From Aphelocoma coerulescens (lineage: Eukaryota; Chordata; Aves; Passeriformes; Corvidae), in contig NC_091023.1 in NCBI RefSeq assembly GCF_041296385.1, positions 3,906,924 to 3,970,923 on the forward strand: a stretch of DNA of 64,000 bases, written 5' to 3'. Below the pieces are notes generated by a model, which was not told the DNA's origin, searched no databases, and saw only the letters and a list, made by a program, of their open reading frames with translations. Shown one piece after another: positions 46,220 through 59,200 of this stretch. The position numbers and the translations under genes are program-made. Position 1 is the first letter of the stretch. Each line of letters begins with the position of its first letter.

Positions 46220-48941
46220 GACCGGCCTGGGCGCCGTGGTGAGCCTGGCTCTGCGGCCGCACCGGGGGAGGACCGGCCGCGTCCCCGGGGGAGTCTCTCG
46301 CACACGGACTGAGAGCCTCGTGCTGTAGCCAGCCGACTCCGAGACGGGGGACGCCGCTTCTCTTCGCTTCCTCCGCGGCCCGTCACGTTTTTCTCGCCAG
46401 TGCTCGAGGAGCAGCAGCAGCGGCGGGGCAGCGCGGAGCGGCCGCGGTGACTCCGAGCTGAACGTGCCCCTGTGCGGGTGTCAGCCTGCCGAGCCGCCCC
46501 CCAGCTCGTTATTTGCCTTGCCGCACTGTCGCCTCCATTGCCGTGCTGTCGCATCGCTCCACCTCTGGGAGGGAGCTGGCAGCATCCTACTTGCTACCTC
46601 CAGGATGGGACCATGTGGCTGCTGCAGCAGCTGCTTCAGACCGTGAGATCGGAGCCGATGCGGTGCAATTACGGACTTGGCCGTTACAGAGGAGCAGCTG
46701 AGGTGCGCAAGGCTGACGGATGCTGAAACACGAAGATGATTTAGCAAAATGTGATCGAGTCTGGGGGAGAACATTCAAAAATTAACTGGTATTACCTCAT
46801 TTTTGTGCTGACCCCTACACTATGAACACACACTGGTTTTGCTGTCACCTCAAACCAGTGGTGAATATGAAGACTGTGGCCACTGACCTGCATTTCTCTC
46901 TAAAAAGCAACTTTAAAATAACTATCCAGTAAGTGAAACAAACTTTCCTGGGGCTGTGGGTCACAAACACTGCCCATAATTATAAGGGGAGGGGGTGTTC
47001 CTGCATGATGATGAGAGGATGCAAGGTGCTAATGTTAGTTAAGGGCGTTGGCATTGGCAGGTACTGCTGCCTTACAGCTGCTGTAAGGGACCAAATCCTC
47101 GGGCTTTAAAAGGGTAGCTTCAGCTCTTAGAACCTTACTTTTGTGTATACATATTGCTCTCTGAACTTGGGCAGGAGTTGCTTACTTGTCACAGCCTGAC
47201 CTTCAAAAATAGATCTGCAAGTAACTGGAGCTCTGCTTCAGTGCAGAAGCTGAGCTGCCTTACAAGGGTGCTGAATTCAGGCTGACAGAGCTGGGTGCTC
47301 CAGTTTGGGCCATGTGCTGGACTGCTGCAAGGAAACGGGACAACAGGGCCTCACCTGCACAGAGCCCCAAGTGAGTATCTCACTGAGCATTTGTGCCTCA
47401 TGGAGAAAATAAAGCCACTGCAATACTTACCTGTTATAACTTTAGTTTTAACATATTCACCAAATACTTTTCTGAATGAAACTGAAATTGTTAAAGGGGG
47501 TACTTTAAGTGTACATAGATTGCTTTAATAAAATTATTTGTGTCCACTTGTCAGTATAGACATTTCACTAATGGTCACTTTTTTCCATTAAGAATGTAGG
47601 TCAGAGCTATCAGAATAGCATTAAATTAGCTCTCTTCTTTTTACAATTTCTAAGTTACAGTATTTAAAATTAATTTTATTCGTAACAGCAGAATAAAATT
47701 AAATCTGAGACAACCTCTAAACTGACAGGTAGAGCATAAGACCTTATGTGCAGCACTGGTAAAAGAACATGACCTGAGGAATACAGAAGTGTATTCCCAT
47801 TAAATAATTGTGCCCATTTGCCAGCAATAGTGGGTATGATGGTATCACAGACTGGGAAGCTGCTTCTGTCTCTTCTGCTATGCTGTTACCTTCTAAGATT
47901 TTGTAGAAAATCTATCTAATTATCAGATCTTCTTAGGACTTTTTGAGCATATGATTGTGAAATACTTCAAAACTCCATTTAAAAATCTGTCCCTTGAAGA
48001 ATATTACTTAACACCAAGTACCATAATAGTTTAAGGAATTAATCAATCATCAGAGGAAATACAAGTTGTCTAGATAAAGTTGCGTTTTCTCTTGCTAGGT
48101 ACACTCTAACTTGTTTTGGTAGAGGACTGTGGTTTAATTAAAGCCTAAAGCTCATCCTCTAACTCATATATTCTAAGTATTAGACCTCTTTTAGCCCCTT
48201 AAACATATATAGGGCTTGCTAAAAAAAAAAGAGGGCAAGCTTTCCTCTTTGCCAGTGATTAAATCATTAGTATTTATAATGAGAACTTCAGGACAAATCC
48301 TAACTCCCAGGCATACACCCAGAGTCCCTCAGATAGAGCTAAAGAGCATTGCTTTCTCAAGGGAGAAAAGTGTGTCATACCAGATGCATCTCAGCTGTTT
48401 CTAGTTAATTCCTTTACGACCATTCTGTCTCTTCTGGAGCCCCATGGCAAGGATTTTATAGGCTAATGATCTGTTACAATTTTCAAATCAAAAACTAAGT
48501 AACAAACTGTACTTGTGACTGACTGAACCAAGAGAACAATTTAAGCATCTGTGCTTTGATGTCTTTAAGTAAGATGGGACATCAGGACTTGACCCAGTCT
48601 TTGAGCCAGTCTTTGGTAAACCTGACTTGTGTGAGAAGATGCAACAGCTGCCATGTGTTCCTGGGTTGCAGGAGCCTCTAGAACTACATTGTCTAGTCCT
48701 GATTATCACCTGAAATTCAAGGCAGGAGGGAGGGAAGCTTGGTAGTAATTTTTCATTATACATTATATGCTCTACTTTTAATACAGGACCTTCCTGAGAG
48801 GTATCTGTAGAATAGGTACTTACGTGATAAGATTTTTCACTGAGGCTTTAGGTATTAAAGGAGCCTTTTGATAACATGGTGGCTGGAGGTGAATAATGTG
48901 AATGATTTATGGGGAAAACAAACTCATGGTTCGTAAGCAGC
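46220..48941. other. SFT2D3 3' UTR and intergenic
   Basis: This covers the SFT2D3 3' UTR and the gap to the WDR33 3' end. No additional gene is seen. Frames at 46,464-46,778 on both strands are shadows at the island edge. Confidence 0.6.
47527..47532 (+). terminator. candidate SFT2D3 poly(A) signal
   Basis: AATAAA is followed by a GT-rich stretch (TTTGTGTCC). An alternative hexamer sits at 47,408-47,413. The implied 3' UTR is about 1.3 kb. Confidence 0.5.
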
Positions 48942-48947
48942 TTTATT
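48942..48947 (-). terminator. candidate WDR33 poly(A) signal
   Basis: TTTATT on the plus strand reads AATAAA on the minus strand, about 1.05 kb downstream of the WDR33 stop. A more distal candidate is at 47,675-47,680; its use would almost reach the SFT2D3 3' end. Confidence 0.45.
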
Positions 48948-49997
48948 ATGAAATGTGGGAAATGGGAATAACCCCTCCTCCTCATTTCCCTCCTTTAGTA
49001 AAACCAGGTAACAATATCCTAAAGAAAAAGACACTTAAAAAAATGTTATTATGGAAGCAATGAATTGCACTTCAGCAATTAATGCACCAGACTGCTGAGC
49101 ACCCATAGCTTTAAACAATGTGTCACACAGCTGCTGTAAAACATACCAATCAAGCTGCTAAACTTTCCTCCTCAATTTCTATAAACAGATGCTGTTTTGA
49201 ACAAAAATCCGGGACTCGCCTAGGTGAAGTGTAGAACAATATTTGCCGTGATGTCTGTCTTGTGATCCAGGTTATGCAACTCACACTTTGTCTCTGACAA
49301 CTTGTTCTAAAAGCTGTTCCACTTTTTCTGTTTCAGGATGGCAGACTAGCAAGCAGCGGTGATTGCCTGCATTTTGGAATTTTAACATCAGCACCATTGT
49401 AATCGGTAGACAGCTGTGGCCAAAGGTGAAAATGAAACTTCTCTAGACATGATAAACCAAAAATAGGAATCGGCTCTCAGTATTTTAAATGGCTGAGATT
49501 TCAGGAGGTAGTAGTGTTGCTCCATCTGAAATGCAACTTTGCCTAAATACAACCCTCTATGGTAATAGGTGAGTAAAGAATCACACACTGTTGATTTTTT
49601 GTTAATTTTTGCGCAAATTACATTCTGTATTCATACAAAACCAACGTAACTCTTTGACAAACTGTACATATAGAAACAAGTTTCTGTCTGGAGGTGAACT
49701 GAAATCTGTGGAGATGCTCCATGTTCCACAATACTTAAAAAGAAATTCCAGCTCTTGACAAAACAAGAAAGTGAGGGAAATGGGAGGGGAAAGAACAAAA
49801 CAAAGCTAGCTACAATACTGCAGCTAGAGGCAAATGACTGATTTAGGAAAAGAAAGACCCTTGTTAGGAACTAATGCACATTCAGTTATCCCAGTTAAGA
49901 ATCCAGGTTCGTGGCATTGCAGGTGACTGAGTCCAGAGTAGCAGTCTATTTAAATATTGTCCCGCAAGGACTGGGCATGACCCAGTCAAAGCCTCTT
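48948..49997 (-). other. WDR33: probable WDR33 3' UTR
   Basis: AT-rich sequence from the stop to the first minus-strand AATAAA. No other gene is seen. Confidence 0.45.
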
Positions 49998-50227
49998 CTA
50001 TCGGCCTCTTCCCCCCCGAGATCCTCCTCTCCGTGACTGGCCAGAGTTCATGTTATTTCCTCTTCCCCAATTACTGCTGCTCCTTCCTCCTCGAGAGGGG
50101 TTATTGACTCCCCCGGGGCCTCCGCCAAAGGCTTCATCCCTGTGGAATCCATCGTGGGGGTCTCCATCCAGAGAACTGGACCTCCCAGATTTTGGCGCTC
50201 TCTGTGAAGGTCCTGAATTTCCTCGTC
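49998..50227 (-). CDS. WDR33: WDR33 last coding exon with stop
   Basis: Of the 230 nt, the first two complete a Gly codon and 75 codons plus TAG follow. It encodes [20 protein letters not shown] and a terminal [11 protein letters not shown], an RGG-type RNA-binding or methylation-prone tail. The acceptor is CTTTGTAG. Confidence 0.95.
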
Positions 50228-53200
50228 CTACAAAGGAAGCACAAGCAGTTACTGGTGTCAGTCTAAGCCGTGTCCCTTCTCAGGCACGCCATGTATTGAG
50301 CTGGTTCTGCTGTGGTGTTACCATTCACAAACCAGCTGCAGCTGAGACCTGCAATTTTATACCTCCTCCCTCAATACAATTTTCTTACACAGATTTAGTG
50401 TCTCCATTACAGTTCAGAAGATAGACAACAATCAAGCAATTCCTTGGGAATTAAAGGAGCTTATATTTGATACCGTCAGCAGTCACTGGACTGAAGTCAG
50501 AATAGGGATAGCTTGTTCTCCACACTGCCAGTTCTTGTCCTTCAAGAGCCACTATCTGTGGTTCTCTCTCTGTTTTTATTGCATAATACTTTTTTTTAAT
50601 CCTAAACAACGACATTGCACTGTTGACAGATTGATACAGTTGAGGGTGATGGTGAAGATCATGAGTTACATTACTGTTTCATTCCATTTTTTGCTAAAAA
50701 TAATGGAAAAATGCTTTATTTTACTACTAACCAGGAACAAAAACTACTCAAGCTCCTACTGCCAGGAATAGAATTTCCTAATTCTCACATACCTTTTTGG
50801 TTTTGATATGTAAAAGAACATTAAAAAAAACCCAACCCAATTCATTAGCCTAAAATAAGAAGCAGTATTTTGAAAAAACAAAATCAGCGGTAACCTTGTT
50901 TTATGGACACATACTACAGCTAAATTCAGATATTTTTGCTGCACTTTAGCAAGAGTGATTTTTGTTGACTTTGGTTGGTTCCATGTAAAACAGTAACCAA
51001 ATTGTTTCCCAGAAACATTAATGAAGTTTTAATCTTCGAATGACTTTACCAATACAACTGAAGGTGACATAGCCCACATATGAAAAAGTATTGTTCATTG
51101 TTTGTTTATCAGGCTTTCTGCCATCATTCTAAACTTTGTTTAGCACATTATGAGTTAATTACCACACTTCTTGTGCCTGGACAACCATTGTTTTGACTTC
51201 AATAAAGAATCTGAGAGAGTTATCACAATCATTACTGAAGCTGGAGAAGGAATCCTTACAGATTTGATAGATGCTGGCTAAATTGAGAAACACAGCACGT
51301 GGATATGGAAGGAAAAATACTGGTAGAGAAGTTTATCAGCAGAGTTTTATTCAAAACATCTGTGAAGGAATGATAAAATCTGCTGTTAATGCTACACTGG
51401 GAACAGAGTCCACAGAGAGGAGGAGTGACACCGAGTTAAAACTGCATGAGCTTCAGAACAATGGTAAGGGAAGTGGGATGGGATTCAGTGGCATCAGAGA
51501 CAAAGCTGTGCAGTCTAACTGCAGGCTGCCAGCTCAGCATCTGGAAACAAATGAGAAGGACCTTTGTCACTGGTCACTACCTGACAGTGGGTAGTCAGTG
51601 TGAGGACATTAAAGAAAGACAGTATTTACAAAAGAGAACAGAAGTCCTGAGATTTGTAAGAAATAGGATCAAGAACTGGTGTGACACTAGTAGGATGGTG
51701 GAACTGCCATACACAGCAAAAGGCTCTGAACCAGCTACTGACTCCAAAAGAATGTGTTTTCTGGGTTACAGTAGCATGTGACCACTTAGAGGAAACTGTA
51801 ACACCAGGAACTATTGGGGAAGAATGGAGAAAGTGGAACAAATCCAAGAGAACTGTAGAAATCCATGGTTACACCACATCTTAAATAGTGTGTGCAATTC
51901 CTAGTTACCTCATTTAATTTAGGAAAGGATAATTTAAAACTCAAAATAGCACATACAGAGTAACAAGGATAGTGAAAGATACAGAACAACTTCTAGAAAG
52001 AATAAACAGATCAGAGCTCTGACTTGGAGAAGAGCTGGTTCAGGCTGGAAGTGGTGGAGTTTAGTGCAATCAGAGTGGCATTCAGAAATAACAGGAACCA
52101 ACATTCAATTTAATTACAACACAAGACATCAAGTTAAATTAGTGAATGATAAGCATAAATCAAGAGAAAAACTTTTCCCTCCTTGTTTTTTAAAGCATAG
52201 TCTACTGCAATTAAGTTTTAGAGGTCTGTCCATGGATGTTGTGTTTATCAGAAGTCTATATATGAGTCTTAATGCAAGTAGAGAAGTACACAAAAGGTAA
52301 CTAAAAAGCCATTAAATATAAAAATAATATTTTAGCAAGGTTCCAAACTACAGATCTTCATAGGTTTAGAGAACTCTTCAGAGACATATCACTACACAGG
52401 ATCAATGTTCTTCTATTTGAGTTAAAGGATAACATCACCAGCATGAATATTAACAAGTAACTATTCTGAAAATGAGGAAAAAAAAAAGGTCTTAATGAGT
52501 TTTCCAGCTGGAGTAACAGGGAAGCAAAAACTATCTGCTTTTGATCAGGGCAGTAAAGAAGGGGATTCTGCTACACTGGAGACAAGATTTGGATTTGATG
52601 TTCAAAAATCCCTCTGTTCTTATGTTCCTGTAAGACTGGTCTTTAATTTCCCAGCTGGTAAAACCAGGTATTTACCAGCTCAGCTTTATCCCTTCTGAAC
52701 AGAGAAGTTCTGGATAAACCTAATGCTGAAAACACATGCCAGTTTTACTTAAAGGTTTCAATCAAAGGGGCTTTTTACCTTTGCCCCTCTCCTCTGGAGG
52801 TCCACCTGGAGCATCCATGTCTCTGTGGTCAGAGGTTCCCGGTCCATCGTGCCAGGGACGTTTCCGTGGTGGCAGTGAGGCCATGTCCATGCCCTGGAGT
52901 GAAGAAGAACGTTCTCTGTTGGCTGGAGAGTGCCCATCGTGAGGAGGGTGATCTGGACGAGGACCTGTGCATGAAAACAAAGGATAAGTAATGTTCATTG
53001 GATCATTATTCCTCATTTTTGGAGGCAGCCACATAAATTTACAAACTGCCCACACTATTTGGCACACAATTTGAAGTTAAAATTATGTAAAGCTTCTCCT
53101 CCGTCCCATTTTTTAGTAAAAAAGCTAAAGGTAAAACAGATTTTAAAGATGATGGGAAAGAAAAGTGTGGCAGATGTAAAGTGTTTTTTCAGTATAAAAT

Positions 53201-56200
53201 ACTTTCATCTATTTTAGAGACAATCACATCTTCATTTTTTCATGTGTTGTTTGTGCTTTTTTTTTCCATTCTACAGCTCTGTCTTGCCCCATATGGGGTT
53301 GCCTCTAGTAACACAAATGCTGATACAAGCTGTCAGACATTACAGCTGAAAAGATATCAGCCAAGAGAAGGATTACTGTTGGCATTAATATACTTCTTAA
53401 AAAAACCCCCATGACATGTGATTCAGTCATCCAGAGGTGACAACTGCCCGGGCAGTTTGGGACTGTACAAGAATGCAACTGAAAATCAAGGCTTTGAGGC
53501 CACAATCACTTTTGTTCAGTAGGACAGCTGTATTTAAGAGCCAGGTAAATTCTGTACAGTTCTTTTTTCCTAAATTTAAAAGACCATAGAACTGCATTTG
53601 GCTTTTCTCCTGGTAAAATACTGGTAACAAACATATGAGGTACAGGAAAAAGACGTGATTTTTAAAATATTTTTTTAAGTGATTCTATTGTAGAAGTCTA
53701 CAAACCTCACCAAAGGTTTTACCTGGTTCTCTGTTTCCATCCCAGGATTCTGGTTTCCGCCCTCCTTCAAAGCGTGGAAATTCATCTGGAGTAGGAAGCA
53801 AACCCTTCCGAGCTCCTGAGCAGTAAGAGAAGCAGGGAACAGGAGTGAGAAGAGACATTGTATTCATGAAAATAATGTCATCTGCCCAAGAAATGCCTCT
53901 CCTTCCTCATCCTTGCATTTCTGTGTGGAAGAACGGTCCCCTCACCTCTTAGAGCACCTCGACCTCGCCCCCGAGCACCATGGTCCCTTCCTCTGGAGTT
54001 TTCATCTGGAGAGTCAAAAGCATCATCTGGCCCAAAATCTTCAGGGCCAGGAAAGCCATCTCTGCCCCTGGGTCCCCGGCCCTCATGTCTCGAGGGTCCT
54101 CCTCTTCGGAAGCTACAAGAAAGAACATGATACAAATGTGGTTTTTAGGCATCATTGAGTCAGTTTCAGTTTAATTATCAAATAATTTCTGAACTGTTTC
54201 ACTTAATGCTGCAACACATACAGTTACTAGAACAGGATTTTTAGGTGGGAAAGTGCTCATTTCTGCCTTTGAGCACTTTGATAGTAAGCTTTGTAATTTT
54301 CCTCTCATACTTCCTTCCACTGATTATGTTGGCTTTTCACACAAGAAAAAGATTGTTAAACATACTGCATTCATTTAATGAAAAGGTGGGAAAAACAACT
54401 GATGAGTGATGATAGATATAAGGTGAGGTAAGGCAAGGAAAAGTCTAAGTGAATTCCCCTTAACTCTGATGGTCTTACATTCCCCTTCTCTTTTTTTCCA
54501 TTCCATTTCCATGATAAAACAAACTGAAAACACAGAAGCAATGAGAGTCATGGCTATAACAAAACATTACAGGATCTCATTCCTATTAATTCTATGATTC
54601 TTTTGCCAGACAATTCTCCTTTTCATTCCATTCTTCAAAGTTTACAATTTTAGCAAATGCATTTAGATTGCCCTTGGATCTGTAGGCACAGTGATGGCTG
54701 AACAGTGCACAGTGGCATTCTGCAACCTGAAGAGCAGTAATGAATTTTGTGTTGCAAAATGTAATTATGACACTGAAGTTGGTAATTGCTGTCTAGTAAG
54801 TACCAATGGCATCTCCAGGAATTTGGTAGGATTGGCTTCTGCACTGCATCTTAACTGAGTACAGCTCCTCCAGCGCCGCACTGGGGGACTTGGACAGCTC
54901 TTCAAAGAGGAGAATGGCTCTTCCTGAGCTGTCAGTGCCATGTCAGGTAAGCCTGCAGCTGGCTGTGTGAATAACTAGTAGTTTTGTTCCTGACATAAGC
55001 ACTTTAAGCACCTGGAGCGTTTGCAAAGCACAGCCCTGCTCTGTGAGCACTGCGCTCCAAAGGACGCTTGTCTCAGTCACAGCCCAGCTGAGGTGTTCAG
55101 GTGGTGCAGGCACATGGTGCCGAGTCCCCACCATGCCACCCCACGCTACTCTGCCCACCCTCAGTGACAGCACACAGTGTGGAGCACTCCTTGCCCAGTC
55201 AGAGATGCCTCCCACCTCCCCGCTGTTCCCAGTTCCATACTGGCCAGACTGGGAGCACCACAATATTCCCATGGTGTTGGCTGTGTGCAGCATCCCCTTC
55301 CCCAGCTCATTAACGACACAGTGCATCCTATTACAAGCAAAACTTTAGATACTTTTATTTAGAATTTTAACAACATTAACCTTTTAATTACAAATTTAAA
55401 TATTTTAACAGTAGTCATAACACAATACAATGTTTTTAAACTTTTACATTGTTTTTAATAAAAAACAATAGGTCTGTCTCCACCTCCCAGAAAACAAACA
55501 CAATACAGAGAGGAGGCTGCTGTGCCTGTACAGGTACAACAGTGGATGGAGGAGTGCTGTGTATGGACCATGAACCATTTACATTAACCTGGATGGTTTG
55601 GGAAAACAAACTCAACAGTTTCAGGTACAAATGGTTCAAATAATCACAGAGCAATATTGTTTAGCCTTGAAACAGCACAGTCCTCTAGAGGTTTCTTAGA
55701 GGGGCTCCCACTTTAATACTGATATGGTGTGATTTGACTTAGCTTGGAAATTACCAAGATTTTCAACACAAGGCCCCAGGGCTGCAGGAACAGGGCCTTT
55801 CCTATGTCTTCCAGGCAACTTATGGGCACAGCTGAGTTTTGAAATCTACGATACCTATGCCTGACATAGCCACAGCTCCCAATATTGTGTTATGGATATC
55901 CTTATTTGCCTTTTCATATCAGTCACACATAAAACCCTGCCTTGCATCGGGTTCAGTTCCTGTTTGACTGCTCTCACATCTTCTTCCCCGAGGCCTAGGA
56001 CCTTACTGTACACAACTACACACTGTGCAGATTAGCAGGCAGGAAGAGGCAGGTCTCTGCAGTAGAAGCATCATGTGGATATGCACAGGTAGAGTAAGAA
56101 CAGGACAGGGATGAAAAGGATGGGAAATTAGAGAGAAACACACATACACACATTTGCCTCTCATGCTTGATCAAACCAGTTACAATCTCAATTTCAAACC

Positions 56201-59200
56201 AAGTCAGCTGAACGAGTGGTTGGGATTAAGTCCACCACAGCATCTGCAGTAAATGGCACCTAGTTCACCTTCATTCCAAGAAAATGATCAAATTTACAAG
56301 CACAATGAGCCTTTTAGGGCCCTGTGCCATTTCATTTCAAGCTCTCTGGGCAAACACTTGTACTCTGATAAATAGAATACTCTTAACTCTTAGTTCAAAA
56401 ATCAGATTTACAGGTCACAAGGTTCTTGTTTCCCTTCCTGAAACTTTTCAAGAATCAGGACCATAATAAAATATTTTCCAGTCCCTAAGCATTTTCAATA
56501 TAAGATCTGAAAATCTCTACTAAGCTTCTAAAAGTCTTGTCTGCTAAACTGCTTTTAGAGTTCTGTGATGCAGACCATTGGACCACTGGACCATCCAACT
56601 GGATTCTCTCTGGCTTTACTTTTTAAAAATGGCTTTAATTGTTACCTTCTTTTAGTTACTGTTCATTTCTTTTCATACTCTTCACACAAAAGGAAGTTAC
56701 ATCTTACAGAGCTAGGCAGAAAATAGCTAAAAGAAGAGCTGTATAGATGCAAAGTAAAAGGAATGTAAGAAAATGATTAAAAAGGCAACTAAAACACACA
56801 AAATTCACATTATGTGGAGACCACAGCATATTTGTACAAGCACATGTTCTTATACATAGAGAGTTGGTGGTCAGTGAGAGGCTTAGACCTTGGAGGCCAA
56901 ATTTCACTTAATTAAAGTAGCATAAATCTGGAGCAATTTTGCTGACAGTTAATCTCGGAGACAGCATTAATTCCTCCATATTTACATTGGTAACTAAAAG
57001 CAAATTTATCCCTTTGTGATTTATTCCGAGATTGTGAGCAATGACAAGGACATTGCTGTAAATCACATTAATTTTGAGTTCTTCACTTGGCATTAAGAAA
57101 TTAGTCAGAAAGAGAAATAAAATTCCTACAAGCAAACGCATGAAAAAATAGTCTCGACAGTCCAACAGATGCTGTAACTCTGTCCCTTCCATCTGGCAGT
57201 CAGATCACTGTTCCTGCTCCTTACAAGGGCATTGCATCTCATCCTACAGTCTCTACAGTCATGCTGTAGTTTGTGACTGGAGACAGAATCTCAAAATCCA
57301 CTTCTAGTGTTCAAAAGTTTGTCACTTTAACCTTTAAGTCTCCTCTCAATTTTCATCAAAACCGTCTCAGATCTTCATCCTGTGTCACTGGATCTTCTCT
57401 ACAAACTTTCCCCCTTCTCTTTACTTACTGTTTAAAGACACGGAAGCTGCTGTGTACAATGACCATTTTTCAAGTTTTCTTCTATTACTGAATGATTTTT
57501 ATGGACTCTATACTCAGGTATATTAGAGTTTTCATTTCCTTATTGGTTTCCAGTTTATAAATCTGAAACAGATAGACTCCTTAATAAAAAGGAAACCAGG
57601 AATAAAAGAGTTCCCTCCATTTACCCTTTAACCCAAGAAAGAGAAATAGATTTATTCTTACCTCTCATCCCGCCTTCCTCGGAAGCGTGCATCCTCAGGA
57701 TCCCGTGGATATCTGTCATCTGAAGGTCTCCGTCCTTCCCAAGCACCAGGAGGCCCACGGTTTGAACCACCTCCTTCAAATTCCCTGTGATCAGGAGGAA
57801 AGGGAGGCCCAGGTCCACCTCGTCTCCATTTCTCATCTTGCAGTGGTGGGCCTCCTCTCCCCTCGAATTCTCGTAACCGATGGCCAAATCTCTTATCAGG
57901 ATGGAAGTCATCACGGAAGTCGTCTGGTCGATCAAAGTCATCATGGAAATCGGGGTGAGGTCCCCGTCTGTCTGGCATGCCCCTGCTGTCTCTGCCATCA
58001 CTCCAGTCCTGGCCCCCTCGGAACAGGCCCCTCTCTGGCCCATGCTCGGGGCCACCACTGTTCTGGTCGTGCCGTCTGTCTGACAGCGGGCCCAGGTGAT
58101 GGTTTGGTGGACCACGGGCATCACCTTGAGGGCAAAAGAAATCACAGCAGGTTTCTGTAACATTTTCTAGATCACTTTAGGATGCTCTAGTTCATACAGT
58201 TCTAGAAAGCATATGGGATAAATTTCACATTGAACAATACTTCTGGGAAAATTTTTCCTGTCTATTCCAGCCCACATTGATGGAAGCTTTTCTCTCAGCC
58301 AAGGCCCTGCATTGTGCTCCAGCCATTTCTGTCTGGGTGCACTGCACTGGGACAGCCCCTCCTTGAGGAGACTGACTCCCAGGAGAACAGACAATATATT
58401 TAATTACCTTTATTAAGACCAGGTCCTTGGTTGTGAGGGCCCAGACGACCTTGTCCTCCTTGCTGCCCCAGGCCTGGTATCAGTGGAGGAGGACCCGGGT
58501 TCTGTCCATCCTGTAAGCATGTAAGAAGAAAAGCCACGTGAATTGCCATGTGTGAGTAATTAATAATTTTTGTAAGAGTGCAAAACATTTTTCTTCCATA
58601 AAGTCTGCATCTGCACAGGCTGTACTATAGAAACATCTCATGTTCCAATGGTTTCAGCCTCAGTTTTCAGACATTCACATCAGTAATGCTTCAGTCCCTG
58701 AGAAACACACCATTTTATAGGAAACAGCACTTCAAGTATTCACATTTTACCTGTTGCAACCAAAGATGATAAAGCTCATATTCTTCCTGAGTATGAATAT
58801 TCTATAAGAATGTATTGAATTTATTGAGTATTCAATACAAATATTCTATTCCTGGAAAATGAGGAAAATGTGTAAATTTGTTTGAAAAATATCACATACT
58901 GATTTACAGGCAGTGAAAGAGCTTCACAGACCAAAGACTTCATCTGGAAATGAACAAAAAGAGAAACTATATGTACAAAAATAATTACCAAGAATGTTGG
59001 GATGGGAGGGAAAACATCAGGGCCGTACAGGAACCTCTTCTCTAAACCTCTAAGTTGTTAACATGGAAATAACGAGTTACATTTTTAACATGATGGCAAA
59101 GTTCATTTTTCTTCATTTCAGGATAAAAAAAAAGTGCTAACCCCCAGCTAAGCACCATGAAACAAGGGAGTTTTCAGCACTGACAGGGATAAAGGCTGGA

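Noticed and set aside
45415..46554. 379-codon minus-strand ORF opposite SFT2D3
   Set aside because: It is an antisense shadow of a very GC-rich exon, Arg/Ser/Pro-rich, with no recognisable domain.
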